Below the pieces are notes generated by a model that was not told where the DNA came from, did no database searches, and saw only the letters and a program-made list of their open reading frames with translations. Below are positions 36,919 through 47,431 of a stretch of DNA of 64,000 nucleotides, piece after piece. Every line of letters starts with the position of its first letter. Within the stretch, counting starts at the first letter, position 1. Made by a program: the position numbers and the translations under genes. The DNA is from Gaertneriomyces semiglobifer (Eukaryota; Chytridiomycota; Chytridiomycetes; Spizellomycetales; Spizellomycetaceae): assembly GCA_025558075.1 (NCBI GenBank), contig JAHLKF010000018.1, positions 310,001 through 374,000 of the forward strand. Reading direction: 5' to 3'.

Positions 36919-39900
36919 TTAGGCATCAGCCATCAAGCCCGCGAAAGCTCCACCGGTTTCCTTCACCAGCACGGCAGGGTCTCCCTCGTCCACAATACGG
37001 CCGTGGTCCAGCACCACGACTCGTGGGAATGCCATCGCGGCGGTCTGACGGTGCACCACGGCCAGGACAGTGACGCCGTTGAAAGCCGGATGGGTGTGCA
37101 AGAGGCGGTTGATGAGCTCGTCGGTTTCGCGGTCCATGCCTGCAGTGGCCTCATCCATGACCAGCAGGCGAGGCTTTGCGAGCATCGCCCGCGCGAGACA
37201 GAACAGTTGGCGCTGCCCGTAGGAGAGGTTGGACCCGTTGTCGGTAATTAAGGTGTCGAGCCCTTCCGGGAGCGTGGCGATGAAGTCCTCTAGTGAGGGT
37301 TGGGCCAAGACGGTGCGAATTTCGTCATCGGAGTGCCGGCCGTGGATGTCCAGGTTGGCACGGTATGTGCCGCTGAACAGGAAGGTGTCTGCAGAAAGAA
37401 AAACACAAAGCGGGATTGGCGAATTAGTTTCTCAATTCCTCTCAATGATTTATGTCCGTTCTGCCTGGCACAAGGGGCACCGACGCGCCAAAGGAGCTCC
37501 TCTTACCTTGAGGTATTAACCCAATTCTGCTCCGCAGCGTCTGCAATCCCACCGCCGCAACGTCCTTTCCATCGACCATAATACAGCCGGCGTCCAGTTC
37601 CATCGGACGGAACAAGGTCCTGACGAGGGTACTCTTCCCACTCCCAGTTCTGCCCAAAACAGCGACTTTCTCACCAGCTCCGACGCGGAGGGATACGCCG
37701 TCCAAAACCTTGACGTCGGGATTGGATGGATAGCTGAAGGAGACGTTATCAAACACCACCTCGCCTTTTTGGATCCATTCGGATTCTGGAAGATCTGAAG
37801 GGAGAAGTTTGTGGCCTTCTTTGGGAGCTTTGGTGATGTAGTAGTCAAGACGTTCAACAGCGTTCAACTGAAATATAGGCATGGCGTTAAAATAAGGGCT
37901 GCGGGAACTTCAAATTGCCTCTTGATCGTCACGTACCTCCACTTGAAATTCGGTGACGCTGGTAACGAGCATCGTGACCGTCTGGATGATGACCAATCCT
38001 ACAAACAGGAAGAATGTTAGAAAGTCCTGCCGTCGGGATTCGCCGATCTATCGCGGCCAGCTAACGCGTACCGTAGTTGAGGATCAAGCCCATGACAGCA
38101 GGCTCAAGGGCCTTGTAAACACCGAGCAAGGATAGCGCCAAAATAACAAAGGACGCCAAAAGCTAACAGGATGAGAAAAGAGAGACAGGCAAGGAAACCT
38201 TGAGTACGGGTGACATAGACGAGACATGCTGGCAATAACCTACGTCCATGCGAATCGCGATCCATGACTCGGCGCTGACTTTGTGGTATTCGGGAAGCAC
38301 AGCGTCGTCTGCGAGCCGATGGGCCCGCGAGACAAAGTGGTCGACTTTGCCGAACACCCGCGCGATGGAACTGCCCGTGAGAGACTCGCTGCAGAAGGCG
38401 TTCAGCGGAGACTGAGCCACGGCATCAAGGCGGCGGAACTGCACTGCCGGTCTAGAAATCAAGCGATTTCAGCCGCGTGTCCGGACATTTGTATGTGCGA
38501 TTGAAATAACTTACCGAAGATAAAAGCGGAAGACGAAAAAGTAGATGACAAACAAAGGAACCAATGCGGCTATCAGCAGAACAACCTTGGTGAGTATAGA
38601 AGAGAAAAGCCAACACTCATATGCTCTCGCTTCTTACCTGCAATGATCGGCATTCTTTCAACTATTACGATAATGGCGCCGACGAGATTGAACGCAGTGA
38701 CAACGGCTAGCGACAGCACCACCCAGAGCTTCATATCAATGCCATCGATGTCTTTAGAGAAGCGGTTGATCAATCGGCCAATCGGCTGTGTTTGAATCCA
38801 AGCAATCCGCGAGGAAAATACTCCATTGAGCGCGGAGTTGTGTAACAATTTGGCCGCCTTGTAGCAGCCGACGATAATGGCAGAATTGAGGAGCGCTGTC
38901 GGTTAATGAACGGGAACAGTGAGACCCGGAGCAGATGCACACGGTAAGGTTTCGTATACACGTACCTAGTCCGACTACTTGACCCGCTCCAAAAGCTCCA
39001 AACACACCGACTGTTTGGTTTGCTGATCTTTCTAAGACGTGCGATTCCCAGAAGGCTAGCCAATAGTTGGATCCAACAGAAGCGGCTTGGTGTAGCGCGG
39101 CAAAGATCAAGGCCACCACCACTAAGCGCAGCCTGAAAGCCCGAGCAAATGTGGCAAATACTTTGCCAGTGATTGCACCGGAGGCAATTTCCTCCTCAGC
39201 AAAGTATGTCGCGGCCTCTGCCGTGGTGGCAGCTGCCAACGGCGCTGCGTCTGGCGCTTTGTTGACGTCGGTGGTAGTGTCGTGCGCGTCGTCTGAGGTT
39301 TCCTTTTTGCGCATGGCAGCCAAGGTGTCTTGCAGACCATCCGAGTAGGCTCCGCTCTTGGCCAGTGCGTCAAAAGATCCGCGGTCTACGATGCGGCCTT
39401 CCTTCATAACAATGCACTCGTCTGCGGCAGAAAGCACCCTGTTATCATGCGTTACTAACACCCGCGTCTTGTCCTTCAGGTATCCGAGGATACATTCGTC
39501 CAAGATCTTTCTGCCGACCTGTGCGTCCAATGAGGCGATCACGTCGTCCAGCAGGTATATGGCCGCGTCGGCGTAGAGCGCACGGGCTGACATCAAGGAT
39601 AGTCAGTGAAGCAGCACAAGGAGTTGAGCAGGACCGTGCTGTACTTACCCAAACTCAACCTGGCCTTTTGTCCGCCAGACAGATTAATGCCCTGCTCACC
39701 TACCAAAGTCTGGTCGTCATCCTTGAAAGATTTCAAGTCGTCCTCCAGCTGGCACACGCGCAAGATGGTGCGATACTTGTCAGCATCATAAGGCTCTCCA
39801 AAGAGAATGTTATCACGGATAGTGCCAGTTTCAACCCACGCTGGCTGTGAGCAGTATGCCACCTTGCCTCGCAACGCCACCTGGATGGTCAATTAGGATC

Positions 39901-41824
39901 AGTTCGAAACTGAGAAAACCGGCCGAAACTGCGCGCGAGATCCTTACCTTCCCTTCCGTCTTTGTCATGTTTCCGATTAACGCTTCCAAGAAGGAGCTTT
40001 TACCGCATCCAACGGGACCCACCACGGCGATCAAGGCGCCGCTTTTGATCTGAATGTTCAGGTCTTCCAGACGGAAAGCCGCCGGAGCTTGCTCCACGAC
40101 AGCTTCTACGGATACCACTACAGCGTCCTTCTTATCGACCTCTTTTTCGTTCATAGTGTCGGAAGTGTCATCCTTGGGCTGCTCTTCCGTTTGATCTTCT
40201 GTAGGCGAGGCCTCGTCGGCCTCGGTCGGTTGCGCCGGATGTGTAAATGTAGCCGACTCAATCGCAATGGCCACGCCATCATAGGCCTTTTCATCGGTGA
40301 GTTGCTGCTGATCCGCCCTGCGTTCGGTGGCGCCAAGGAAAGCGCAAATGCGGCCAAACGAGACAAATCCGCCCACCATGCCGCCGACTACACCGGCAAT
40401 GGTGAACAGCGGCTCCATGAGGATACCAAAGAGAGCCAGGGCGGCAAAGATGATGTCCGGGGTCATGGGCTTGCCGCTACGGGCTCGATAGATGAAGGAG
40501 ACGACGGGGAGGATAGTAGGTAGGAGTTGCGTCAGGGTCATGAACAGTAGACTGATAAAGTTAAATTTCTACAGGAATCGGAGACGCGATCCAGTAAACA
40601 GCTGCGGGCGCGGCAGCAAGGGGCATATGCAGAGAGCAGCAAACTTACCTTGATGACGGCAAGCTGCGCTTTTCGCCGCTCAAAGATCTTTGCGGTGAAA
40701 ATGGTTTCCCACGCATTGAGCTTGATTGTTGTCAGCGAGTAAAAGGTCTGGCGAATGAGATCTATTCTGCTGTCGTTGGCCGCAAGGAGTGCCGCCTGGG
40801 CCTGACTGTAGAAGAAAATGAGCACTCCCTGAAGGACCATGACGGCGAACATGACGCCGAAGCCGACCCACAAGGCCTCCTTCAGGAGGTTGTGGAGCAA
40901 GTAGAGAATGACGCAGAGCTGAATGGTGGTTGCCCAAGTATTGTTGAGGATCATAATGCTGTCGGCCACTGCACGCGCGTCAATGTTCACGAGGTTCATG
41001 ATATAGCCATTGGAGTATAAGGTCTGGGAAAAAGCAGTGCCGAGTTCAGTCTCGCAAAGGACAGCAAGCAGAAGCAGCACAGAACCACAAAGGTACGCAC
41101 CGATTTGTCGTGCTCGGTTACGCGAAAAGACTTTTTGTAAATGGCGTTGATGAGGATAACACGGACGTTCATGCCTACGGTTCGGGTAGTGAGGAGATGG
41201 GAATGATAGAATAGGGAGCCTAGAACGTCGCAGGAAAACAGGAGGAACGCGAGCCCGATGCCGCTCTTAATCCACAGACGCGAGTCGTCCACGTTGCTCA
41301 TCATATGCAGAATGAGTTGCTGGATAAGAAGCGGCATGACAGTTTGTGCGGCAAAGGAGACCGTAATGAAGACGGCGGACTTGGCCCTGTGCACGATTGG
41401 ATTGTCCCGTAAGGAGAAGGAAGGGTCAGTCAATGAACTACATGTAACATCGCGCGAGTGCGACGCGACGCACGTACATCTGCCACTTGAAGCGGGTCCA
41501 CAGGATGGCCCCGACCGACGGGACTGCAGCCGGTGACGTGCCCTCGTTGGTTTTATCATCATCGACGACGGTCGGCCGCGAGGTCTCTTTGTCGTGCGCG
41601 TCCCAGAAGGGGACCAACACGTCGGCAAGCGCGCGTGACGAATGGGTCTCTGGCAGATGCAGCAAATCGTCGGCAACCAGCGGCTGCCGGTTGCCTCTGC
41701 GAATCAGCGGATTCAACCACCATACGGTCGCGAAAGCGAGCGGGTTGCTTTGGCTAATGCGCCGCGGGGAACTCTGCCCACCATAGGCCTTGGAGGCCCG
41801 TTCAGCGTCGTCCAAGCCGGCCAT
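36919..41824 (-). CDS. ABC transporter, ABCC/MRP type (TMD1-NBD1-TMD2-NBD2)
   Basis: ATP-driven exporter of the multidrug-resistance-protein family in its short form: no TMD0, beginning MAGLDDAERASKAYGG at 41824 and soon reaching the MRP signature WWLNPLIRRGNRQPL. About twelve exons. NBD1: Walker A GPVGCGKSS, signature LSGGQKARLSL, Walker B YLLDDVIASLD (Asp where a canonical site has Glu, usual for MRP NBD1), H-loop VTHDN. NBD2: Walker A GRTGSGKST, signature NLSYGQRQLFCLARA, Walker B LLVMDEATAGMD, H-loop VVHR. The linker before NBD1 (about 40090-40230) is rich in Glu and Asp. It sits about 7.7 kb from the NRPS start, so it could export the peptide, but MRP pumps also move glutathione conjugates and vacuolar cargo. 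It is divergent from the next gene, with 127 bp between starts. Confidence 0.9.
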
Positions 41825-41951
41825 TGTATGTACAGCGCGGGACACGGCGCAGACAGTTTGGACGCCTGTAGGATTAAATGCGAGCTGCGAGCGGATGGTA
41901 TCAATATCATGATCATTTTGGCGCACAACAAAAAAGCAAAAAAATAAAAAC

Positions 41952-44197
41952 ATGGATCTGAAGAGCGGACGCTGCGGACCGGAGCTCGTCGCCGTTGCGC
42001 GCGCGGCTGCGGGACGTCAAAGTGCTGTGCCACTGCGCGGTGTATGCTTATGTCAGCACATATCGATAGAGCCTTGTTGTGCGTCACAAGCTCCGCTATT
42101 TTGCCTCGTCTCGTCCTCATCTCCGCGGGAGGTAAGCATCAGGGACAAAAGACAATTGACAGTTGAACAGACAGGGCAATCTTTTTAGGGCATTGATGGT
42201 AAATCCTTCCGCTAACGATACTTTTAGTACATGTTCCAAGAAGGTGATGTCGGGGAAAAGCTGCGTGCTTTAGCCAGTCACCTGGGCGTCATCTACATAG
42301 AATCTCAAGCTGGATGTTTACCTGTAAGTTTATGTTGCTGTGGACTCGCACGTAGTGATTTCCTAAAGTTCATACCGGCCCATATATTTTAGTGCCAGGC
42401 GTGGTGTATTGCTTGTCAAACGGTCACAATTCGAAAACTCTGCCTTGGAGGTGTTCGGAGCCGATTTTTTACAAGCGTTTGCCACCCACGTTGAGGGCCG
42501 TTTACCTGTGACCAGCAGCACCGTAGACGATGAATTCCAAAGCTGTATTCGCAAGTTGCGCAAGGTATGCTGCCTGAGTGTCATGTTGGCCTCTCTTTGC
42601 TCTGTGCTCCCATCTCTTACCTCTGCTCCCTTGACGTGCAATTGATCAGAGGTTCCTTAATAGGGAATTGACCCGCAGGGCTTTGAAAATGTCATGGCAC
42701 TGCGATGTGCTCTGCGAACAACCGCCGGGTCACCGCCAAATACCTTTGTCTCGCATGTAAATGCGCTGGACATCTTGCCGCCGCCGACTCGTGTAATCTC
42801 ACTGTTGGACCATGACAATAACAGCGTCGCTCAAATGTGTCTCGTTAACAATTCATTCAGATTGGTAATTCCAACTCTGATGAGCCAGCTGTCATGGTCC
42901 AAGAGTGAGATCACAGTTTAACGTCCGCGTATGCGCTGCAGCGTAGCCCCGGCTGCTGTAAATCCTCATTTTCGACGGTGATGCTGACACCGACACTGTC
43001 CACATCGACCCAGACTTCGCGTTGAAGCCGTTTGACGTACCTTGGCTCTTGCGTGAGACGGACATCACCGAGCAGTTCACCAAATATACCTCAAAAACGC
43101 TGGATACCATACGGGTCCCGCCTGGTGCAGGGTGTCGCCTGGAAACCCACAGCAATGAGATACTGTCGCTTGCGTCGATCTTGGCGTTGAGGGAGGAGCA
43201 GCACTCCGCTGCGCAGGTTGAGGCCTTTGGTTTGCGGACTCTTGCCCAATTGTTGGAAGACGAGAAGGAGCTCGGGCTTCCAGAACTGTCTGCTGAAGAA
43301 ACCTCCGCCATCAAAGCATTTGTACGGCAGTTGCGCGACTTCTTTGAAGACAATGAGCTGTCACTTACCGGCAGTGTCCTTGAGGAGCAAGTGTTCAGAA
43401 TGAAGGTGTCCCAGGGAGTCATGCGATGTGCGTTCAATGATGACGCTGAGGGTGCTGTTTCGGTATTCTTCCACAGGCTCGCAGGCATTCTCGCCTCGTG
43501 GGTCGAGACGCTTCCGAAGCACAAACTGACTCCGGCGCAAGGCGAGTTGGAGGCGATGGAGAGCGTATCGTGGGCGAAGAGACTCTTCAGCTTTCCGAGC
43601 GCTTACATGATCGAGTGGTCAAACACCCTGCGAGGCGCCAATTCAAATGGGGCTGCTGGCTTGAGCACGTCCAAGCGCCCCGATGGAGAGGGGTCTTACA
43701 TCAAACAAAGGTGTCGTGTTCAAATCGGCAGCACCTTTGAAGTGAAGCCCGAATCAGAGTCCGACAATCTGTTCCTTTTGAACTTGGACTGTGTGAGACT
43801 GGGTCTCTTCGGGCGACGTGCTATCGACACTGGCTGTGAAAAGGGCTTTATGTTGAACCATGTATCATTCCAATCGATTGGACCGTTGCTCATCATTTTC
43901 AACATGAGGCGACATCCCTCCGGGATATATCCCATGATAGAACTTGGATGGTTTAAGACTCCGAGCAGTTTGGAAGAGATCGTCGGCTTCCTGCGCCTCG
44001 ATAAGATCCTCCTCCTCTTTCGCACCTATAAAATGAAGCTGAGCCAAGCTGAAACGGGCTCAAATAGTATTCTAGATGGAAATGGTTGTGCTATGTCAAT
44101 TGCCGATCGACGACCCTCGATCGCTACACCTGCACTCAAAAGGATCATTGATCACAGCAAAGACCGGCGTCGAGAATGCAACATCCGCTATCGCTGA
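41952..44197 (+). CDS. Orphan protein with a PD-(D/E)XK nuclease-like C-terminal domain
   Basis: Multi-exon gene; the exon borders in the first half are uncertain. Clear exons: 41952-42131 (ends SSSPRE), 42228-42323 (YMFQEGDVGEKLRA...), about 42369-42564 (FENSALEVFGADFLQAF), then about 42680-42860 (GFENVMALRCALR...), and a long last exon from about 43013. One junction phase could not be made to fit. The C-terminal third carries SKRPDGEGSY followed about 18 residues later by FEVKPES, then a helix NLDCVRLGLFGRRAID and strands ending in GIYPMIELGWF. This D...ExK order with following helix and strands is the PD-(D/E)XK fold pattern. I recall similar orphan proteins in Mucoromycota and chytrids; their role is unknown. 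Confidence 0.6.
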
Positions 44198-44596
44198 GGT
44201 CTTGGTTAATGTCCATGTGTATATATGTAGCATAATTGTCAGACTCGTGCGCGGGTCGCAAAACATTAACAACTCGCAACAGCAACTGCATATTCTTTTG
44301 TTGCAACTGCATATTCTTTGTATTTCTGGATCCGTCAAGCGAGTTTAACCTTAAACGTCCCGACGCCACGTGGCTGACGAGTTATTCCAACACAGAATGC
44401 GATGTTAAGAACAACTTCTAGATATATGTGTACTTGATCTGTGACGAAAACCGGCCAAGTTCCCGTCACGATCTACGATGTTTATATATCTACCCGGGCT
44501 ATCACCTAAGCCCACCATATCCGAATTCTGCGGGCTTTGAGACATGTTATGGCCTGGCAGGTTCATTATATACCACAGCGGGACGGGGTTCGTCGA

Positions 44597-44896
44597 TTAT
44601 GTGGATATCGTCGCCAATACCCCTGTCCATGTCTGGACAACGTCGGCTAGCACTTGCGGCAGAGACGGCTGTGGCGCTTTAGTAAGCTGCTCCTCCGCTT
44701 CGTCCCCTTTGAAACCTTTTCCAGTTCTTGAACGACAAGGGTGGTTGCCGCCATTTCGGTCGCCAGGTGCTTTTGCTTCTCCAGCAGTGTTTTTTTCATG
44801 TATGGCCCAGTACAGTCGGAAATCGATGCAGTCGAAATCGTACTTCTGGATCATGTCCACGTTCTTCTTGCTAGCCTTCTTGTGCTTGCTACTCAT
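44597..44896 (-). CDS. Hypothetical small protein, 99 aa
   Basis: Single-exon ORF starting MSSKHKKASKKNVDMIQKYD. It has a basic N-terminus, one hydrophobic-aromatic patch (FDCIDFRLYWAI) and a Gly/Lys-rich, hydrophilic middle. Third codon positions favour G and C (AAG, CAG, GTG, ATC), which looks coding. I recognise no family. It could also be the last exon of a longer gene whose 5' part I did not find, or chance. Confidence 0.35.
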   Translation of the reverse strand: MSSKHKKASKKNVDMIQKYDFDCIDFRLYWAIHEKNTAGEAKAPGDRNGGNHPCRSRTGKGFKGDEAEEQLTKAPQPSLPQVLADVVQTWTGVLATIST

Positions 44897-45571
44897 TCGG
44901 ACATCGGTGTTTGGCTAGCTCGCAACCCCAGAGTGTTACAGGGGATCTGATGAACGCATCCTTCATATGTGTATTCGTACAAGTCTACAGATGGAGCGCT
45001 CAGCGCCTGACATCGAAAAACTATACCCACGATATATATATGCATGGGACAGGTACTGGTAGGGGTGCTGGGCTCGTAGTCTAAGCAAGCCAAAGAGCCT
45101 ATGTCGAACTTTTATGTTCATCATTGGAAAACTGTGTCATTTCACATGGATGCATATTACACGTACAGGGTAGTGCGGTGATCCAAAAAGCGCATTAATT
45201 CATGTGTGTACGGACTCCAGCAGCGTTCTCAGACAGCGCAGCTTCTCGATCTCCGCTTACATACTGCTGCCGACGTACCGCTTAGCGATCCGATAAGCGC
45301 ATTCATTCACGAATTCCAATGTCCTGAGAGATTTATTTTATTTCGAATGCTCATCTAATACAATGCGTACTGTTGCTGCCGCAAATCCTTACTTGCTGGT
45401 ATGAGGATAAGTGGTACTTCACCAGTTATCGCGCCATATTAGGCTTGTGAACAACAGCAGCAGCTTAATTACCCATACAACTGCTGATCACCGTGGTCGC
45501 AAGACTTCGGCACACAACCGAACTGCATGACAAAGGGCTGCCACCTCCCCGCTCCAATCCAAGAAACGACT

Positions 45572-45680
45572 CGCAAAGCCATCATCCTCTGAACTCGCAA
45601 AGCACAGAAGACTGTCTTTTGGATTGTATTGAGCGGTGGGATGACCCGCAAAGCCTTAACTGCCACCGAACCCGCAAAGC
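45572..45680. repeat. Four-copy CGCAAAGC motif in paired spacing
   Basis: The octamer occurs at 45572, 45596, 45647 and 45673. It forms two pairs spaced 24 and 26 bp, and the pairs are 75-77 bp apart. Each copy is preceded by (A/T/C)C. The rest of the unit is diverged, so this may be a decayed tandem repeat or a cluster of binding sites. Confidence 0.5.
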
Positions 45681-45987
45681 ACGGCGCAGCCCCAGGAGTT
45701 TGGCAGCTCATGCCAACAGTACCGTTCGTGCATGCATTGCCTTCGATAAGTAGTTAAGCCTGAAAAGAGTGCAGATCATAGCTGCTTAGTTTTGTCAAAT
45801 GATACAGCAACTAGACTTGCTGCACTTACGTATTCATTCTTGAATAAACCTCTACGCATCTCCACCTCTACAGTGTAAATCTTGAGCCCACAGTACAAAG
45901 TGCGACATGCAGAGAGAGAAGTGATAATCAGTGTATAGCCAGACAAAATACTAAGGAAGAGACGCCACGACACCCAGCCATAGAGTA

Positions 45988-46095
45988 GGAGACCTCAGAC
46001 AGCCCCCCTTTGCAGGCGACACGGCTCCCCTCGATCATCTTGTTCACCCAGTCTCACTCGTAGGGAGACTGAGCGCCATACCCCCATGCGAGTAC
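45988..46095. repeat. Direct repeat, copy 1 (about 108 bp)
   Basis: Begins GGAGACCTCAGACAGCCCCC and ends CCCCCATGCGAGTA. It closely matches 46214-46324. It contains a small perfect hairpin, AGTCTC / GAGACT, around 46054-46076. The copies are 226 bp apart, start to start. No ORF or known element is recognisable inside. Confidence 0.75.
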
Positions 46096-46213
46096 ACAAG
46101 CCGGCCAAGACTTGCTGTCCGCACGCCACACCGAACAACTGTGTGTCGGTATAGTGATAACTCGGGCGACTCGCACCAGCTCCGCCCTTCGCTTCCCGCT
46201 AGACGTAGAATAC

Positions 46214-46324
46214 GGAGACCTCAGACAGCCCCCTTTTTTTACAGGCGACACGGCTCCCCTCGATCATTTTGTCCACCCAGTTCTCACTCATAGAGAGATT
46301 GGGCGCCGTACCCCCATGCGAGTA
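46214..46324. repeat. Direct repeat, copy 2 (about 111 bp)
   Basis: Same start and end as copy 1. It has a longer T-run (C5T7 against C6T2) and several substitutions that weaken the internal hairpin. It ends about 85 bp before the MIX23 start codon, so this copy lies in the presumed MIX23 promoter. Confidence 0.75.
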
Positions 46325-46408
46325 GTACTAGCTGCACACACAGCGATATTACAGCAAAAAAGCCTTGTTTTTCAGACAATTAGTGCAGACGGAAAGAAGA
46401 GTACAGCA

Positions 46409-47230
46409 ATGGCTGCAACAGAAGCAACAATGGATTATTCTGCAGTGTGCGAAAATATGAGTGTTTTTAAAGGTAGATAGGTCATAGTATCCTTTCTCTA
46501 GTGAGAACGCCGGTTGACACCTTTTATTCTGACGTTCCAAGATGTGCTGAAGGTGGTGCATGTTTATTGAGTAGTAGATACGCTAGTTGCTTCCTTATTG
46601 ACTGAAATTTGCCTTGGCTGACAGCGACTAAGGGCATTTGACGACAACGTAATTCCGCGCCTGAATGCATTAACAACTCGCACCGAGAATTCTTCCAAGG
46701 TAATAAATCTATAATGCCCAAAGTGAGGTCATAGACCACAGTATGCCAGTATAATGAAGTTAACAGTGATGCTAACCGCTCTCTTTCTTCAAGTCTTGTC
46801 AAGCTTTCTATGAAGAACTGCAAACCGCCTACCGAACCAGAGAAACGTACGTTGCCTATGTCTTTCGGCTTGACAATAACATCGTTTTTACGTTCTTTTT
46901 GGTGGTGCCTGTTCGTTATGCAGACTGATTTCGCACTGCGTGCGGCATAACAGCGAGAAACTGGCGATGCGCCGATCCCATGCTCGGCAAGATGATTCAA
47001 CGTCATCAATGGACATTGCTACAGACGAGGCACGGGTAAGTCAGCGTATTTAGCGATCGTTTAAGTTGCATGCTCTTAGCTTACAATGTGGGTTTATATA
47101 GTTGAGGGCGATTAAAGTCGAGATGACCGTCGAAGCCATCATACGGGAGCGGACGGCGGAGGTTTTCAAAGCACGTTGTTGGAATACCATAGTTCCTCCA
47201 CAATTATGGAACCCATCTTTCACAGCATAG
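46409..47230 (+). CDS. MIX23: MIX23 / CCDC58 family mitochondrial protein
   Basis: Small protein of the mitochondrial intermembrane space, linked in yeast to protein import. Six exons: 46409-46472, 46542-46552, 46625-46699, 46794-46846, 46954-47035 and 47102-47230. They sum to 138 codons including the stop, against about 144 aa in animals. Landmarks shared with the family from memory: FKDVLKRLRAFDDNVIPRLN, a Cys before FYEEL (SCQAFYEEL), the AYRTRE segment, and the end VEAIIRERTAEVFKARC. The family Cys near the N-terminus (AVCENM) is present. Exon 2 is only 11 nt. Exons are too short to show as long ORFs, so the gene is easy to miss. It lies 201 bp upstream of UBR1 on the same strand. Confidence 0.85.
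46542..46552 (+). other. MIX23: 11-nt microexon of MIX23
   Basis: The upstream acceptor is TTCCAAG and the downstream donor is AAG|GTGGTG. It encodes the end of an Asp codon plus Val-Leu-Lys. Including exactly these 11 nt gives FKDVLKRLRAFDD, which has the same length as the family motif from Phe to the Asp pair, and keeps the frame between exons 1 and 3. Confidence 0.7.
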
Positions 47231-47431
47231 ATTTAATCGTATTTTATATCATCGTCTGCTGCATCGAATCACATCCGCCGTCGTGGTTGCTGCTTCACCG
47301 CGTTGTATGACTGTGCCCCAAGCGTGTCAGTTGCACTGCCCATCAGGCTTTCCAGGTTGAAAACCTTGTGAATAGATAATAAATGGAAATTTCCACACTG
47401 CCCTGCTTTCGTCCAGGTTCTTCGTTTGGCG

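Larger units (their letters stand above)
44198..46408. other. Gene-poor, repeat-bearing intergenic region
   Basis: About 2.2 kb between the orphan gene and MIX23. It holds the small lysine-rich ORF at 44597-44896 (minus), a four-copy CGCAAAGC motif and a direct repeat, each listed separately. It also has an imperfect tandem copy of about 20 bp at 44278-44322 (CAACTGCATATTCTTT repeated). I see no RNA gene or larger coding region. Confidence 0.5.

Noticed and set aside
42892..43524. 210-codon minus-strand ORF, Ser-rich
   Set aside because: Shadow of the orphan gene's last exon on the plus strand, where the D...ExK pattern and coding composition are found.
45988..46324. Direct repeats read as a tRNA, 5S gene or LTR pair
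   Set aside because: No cloverleaf, T-loop consensus or TG...CA ends could be recognised, and only about 118 bp separate the copies.
46524..47009. 161-codon minus-strand ORF
   Set aside because: It overlaps four MIX23 exons on the other strand. Its sequence matches nothing I know, while the plus strand gives a conserved spliced protein.
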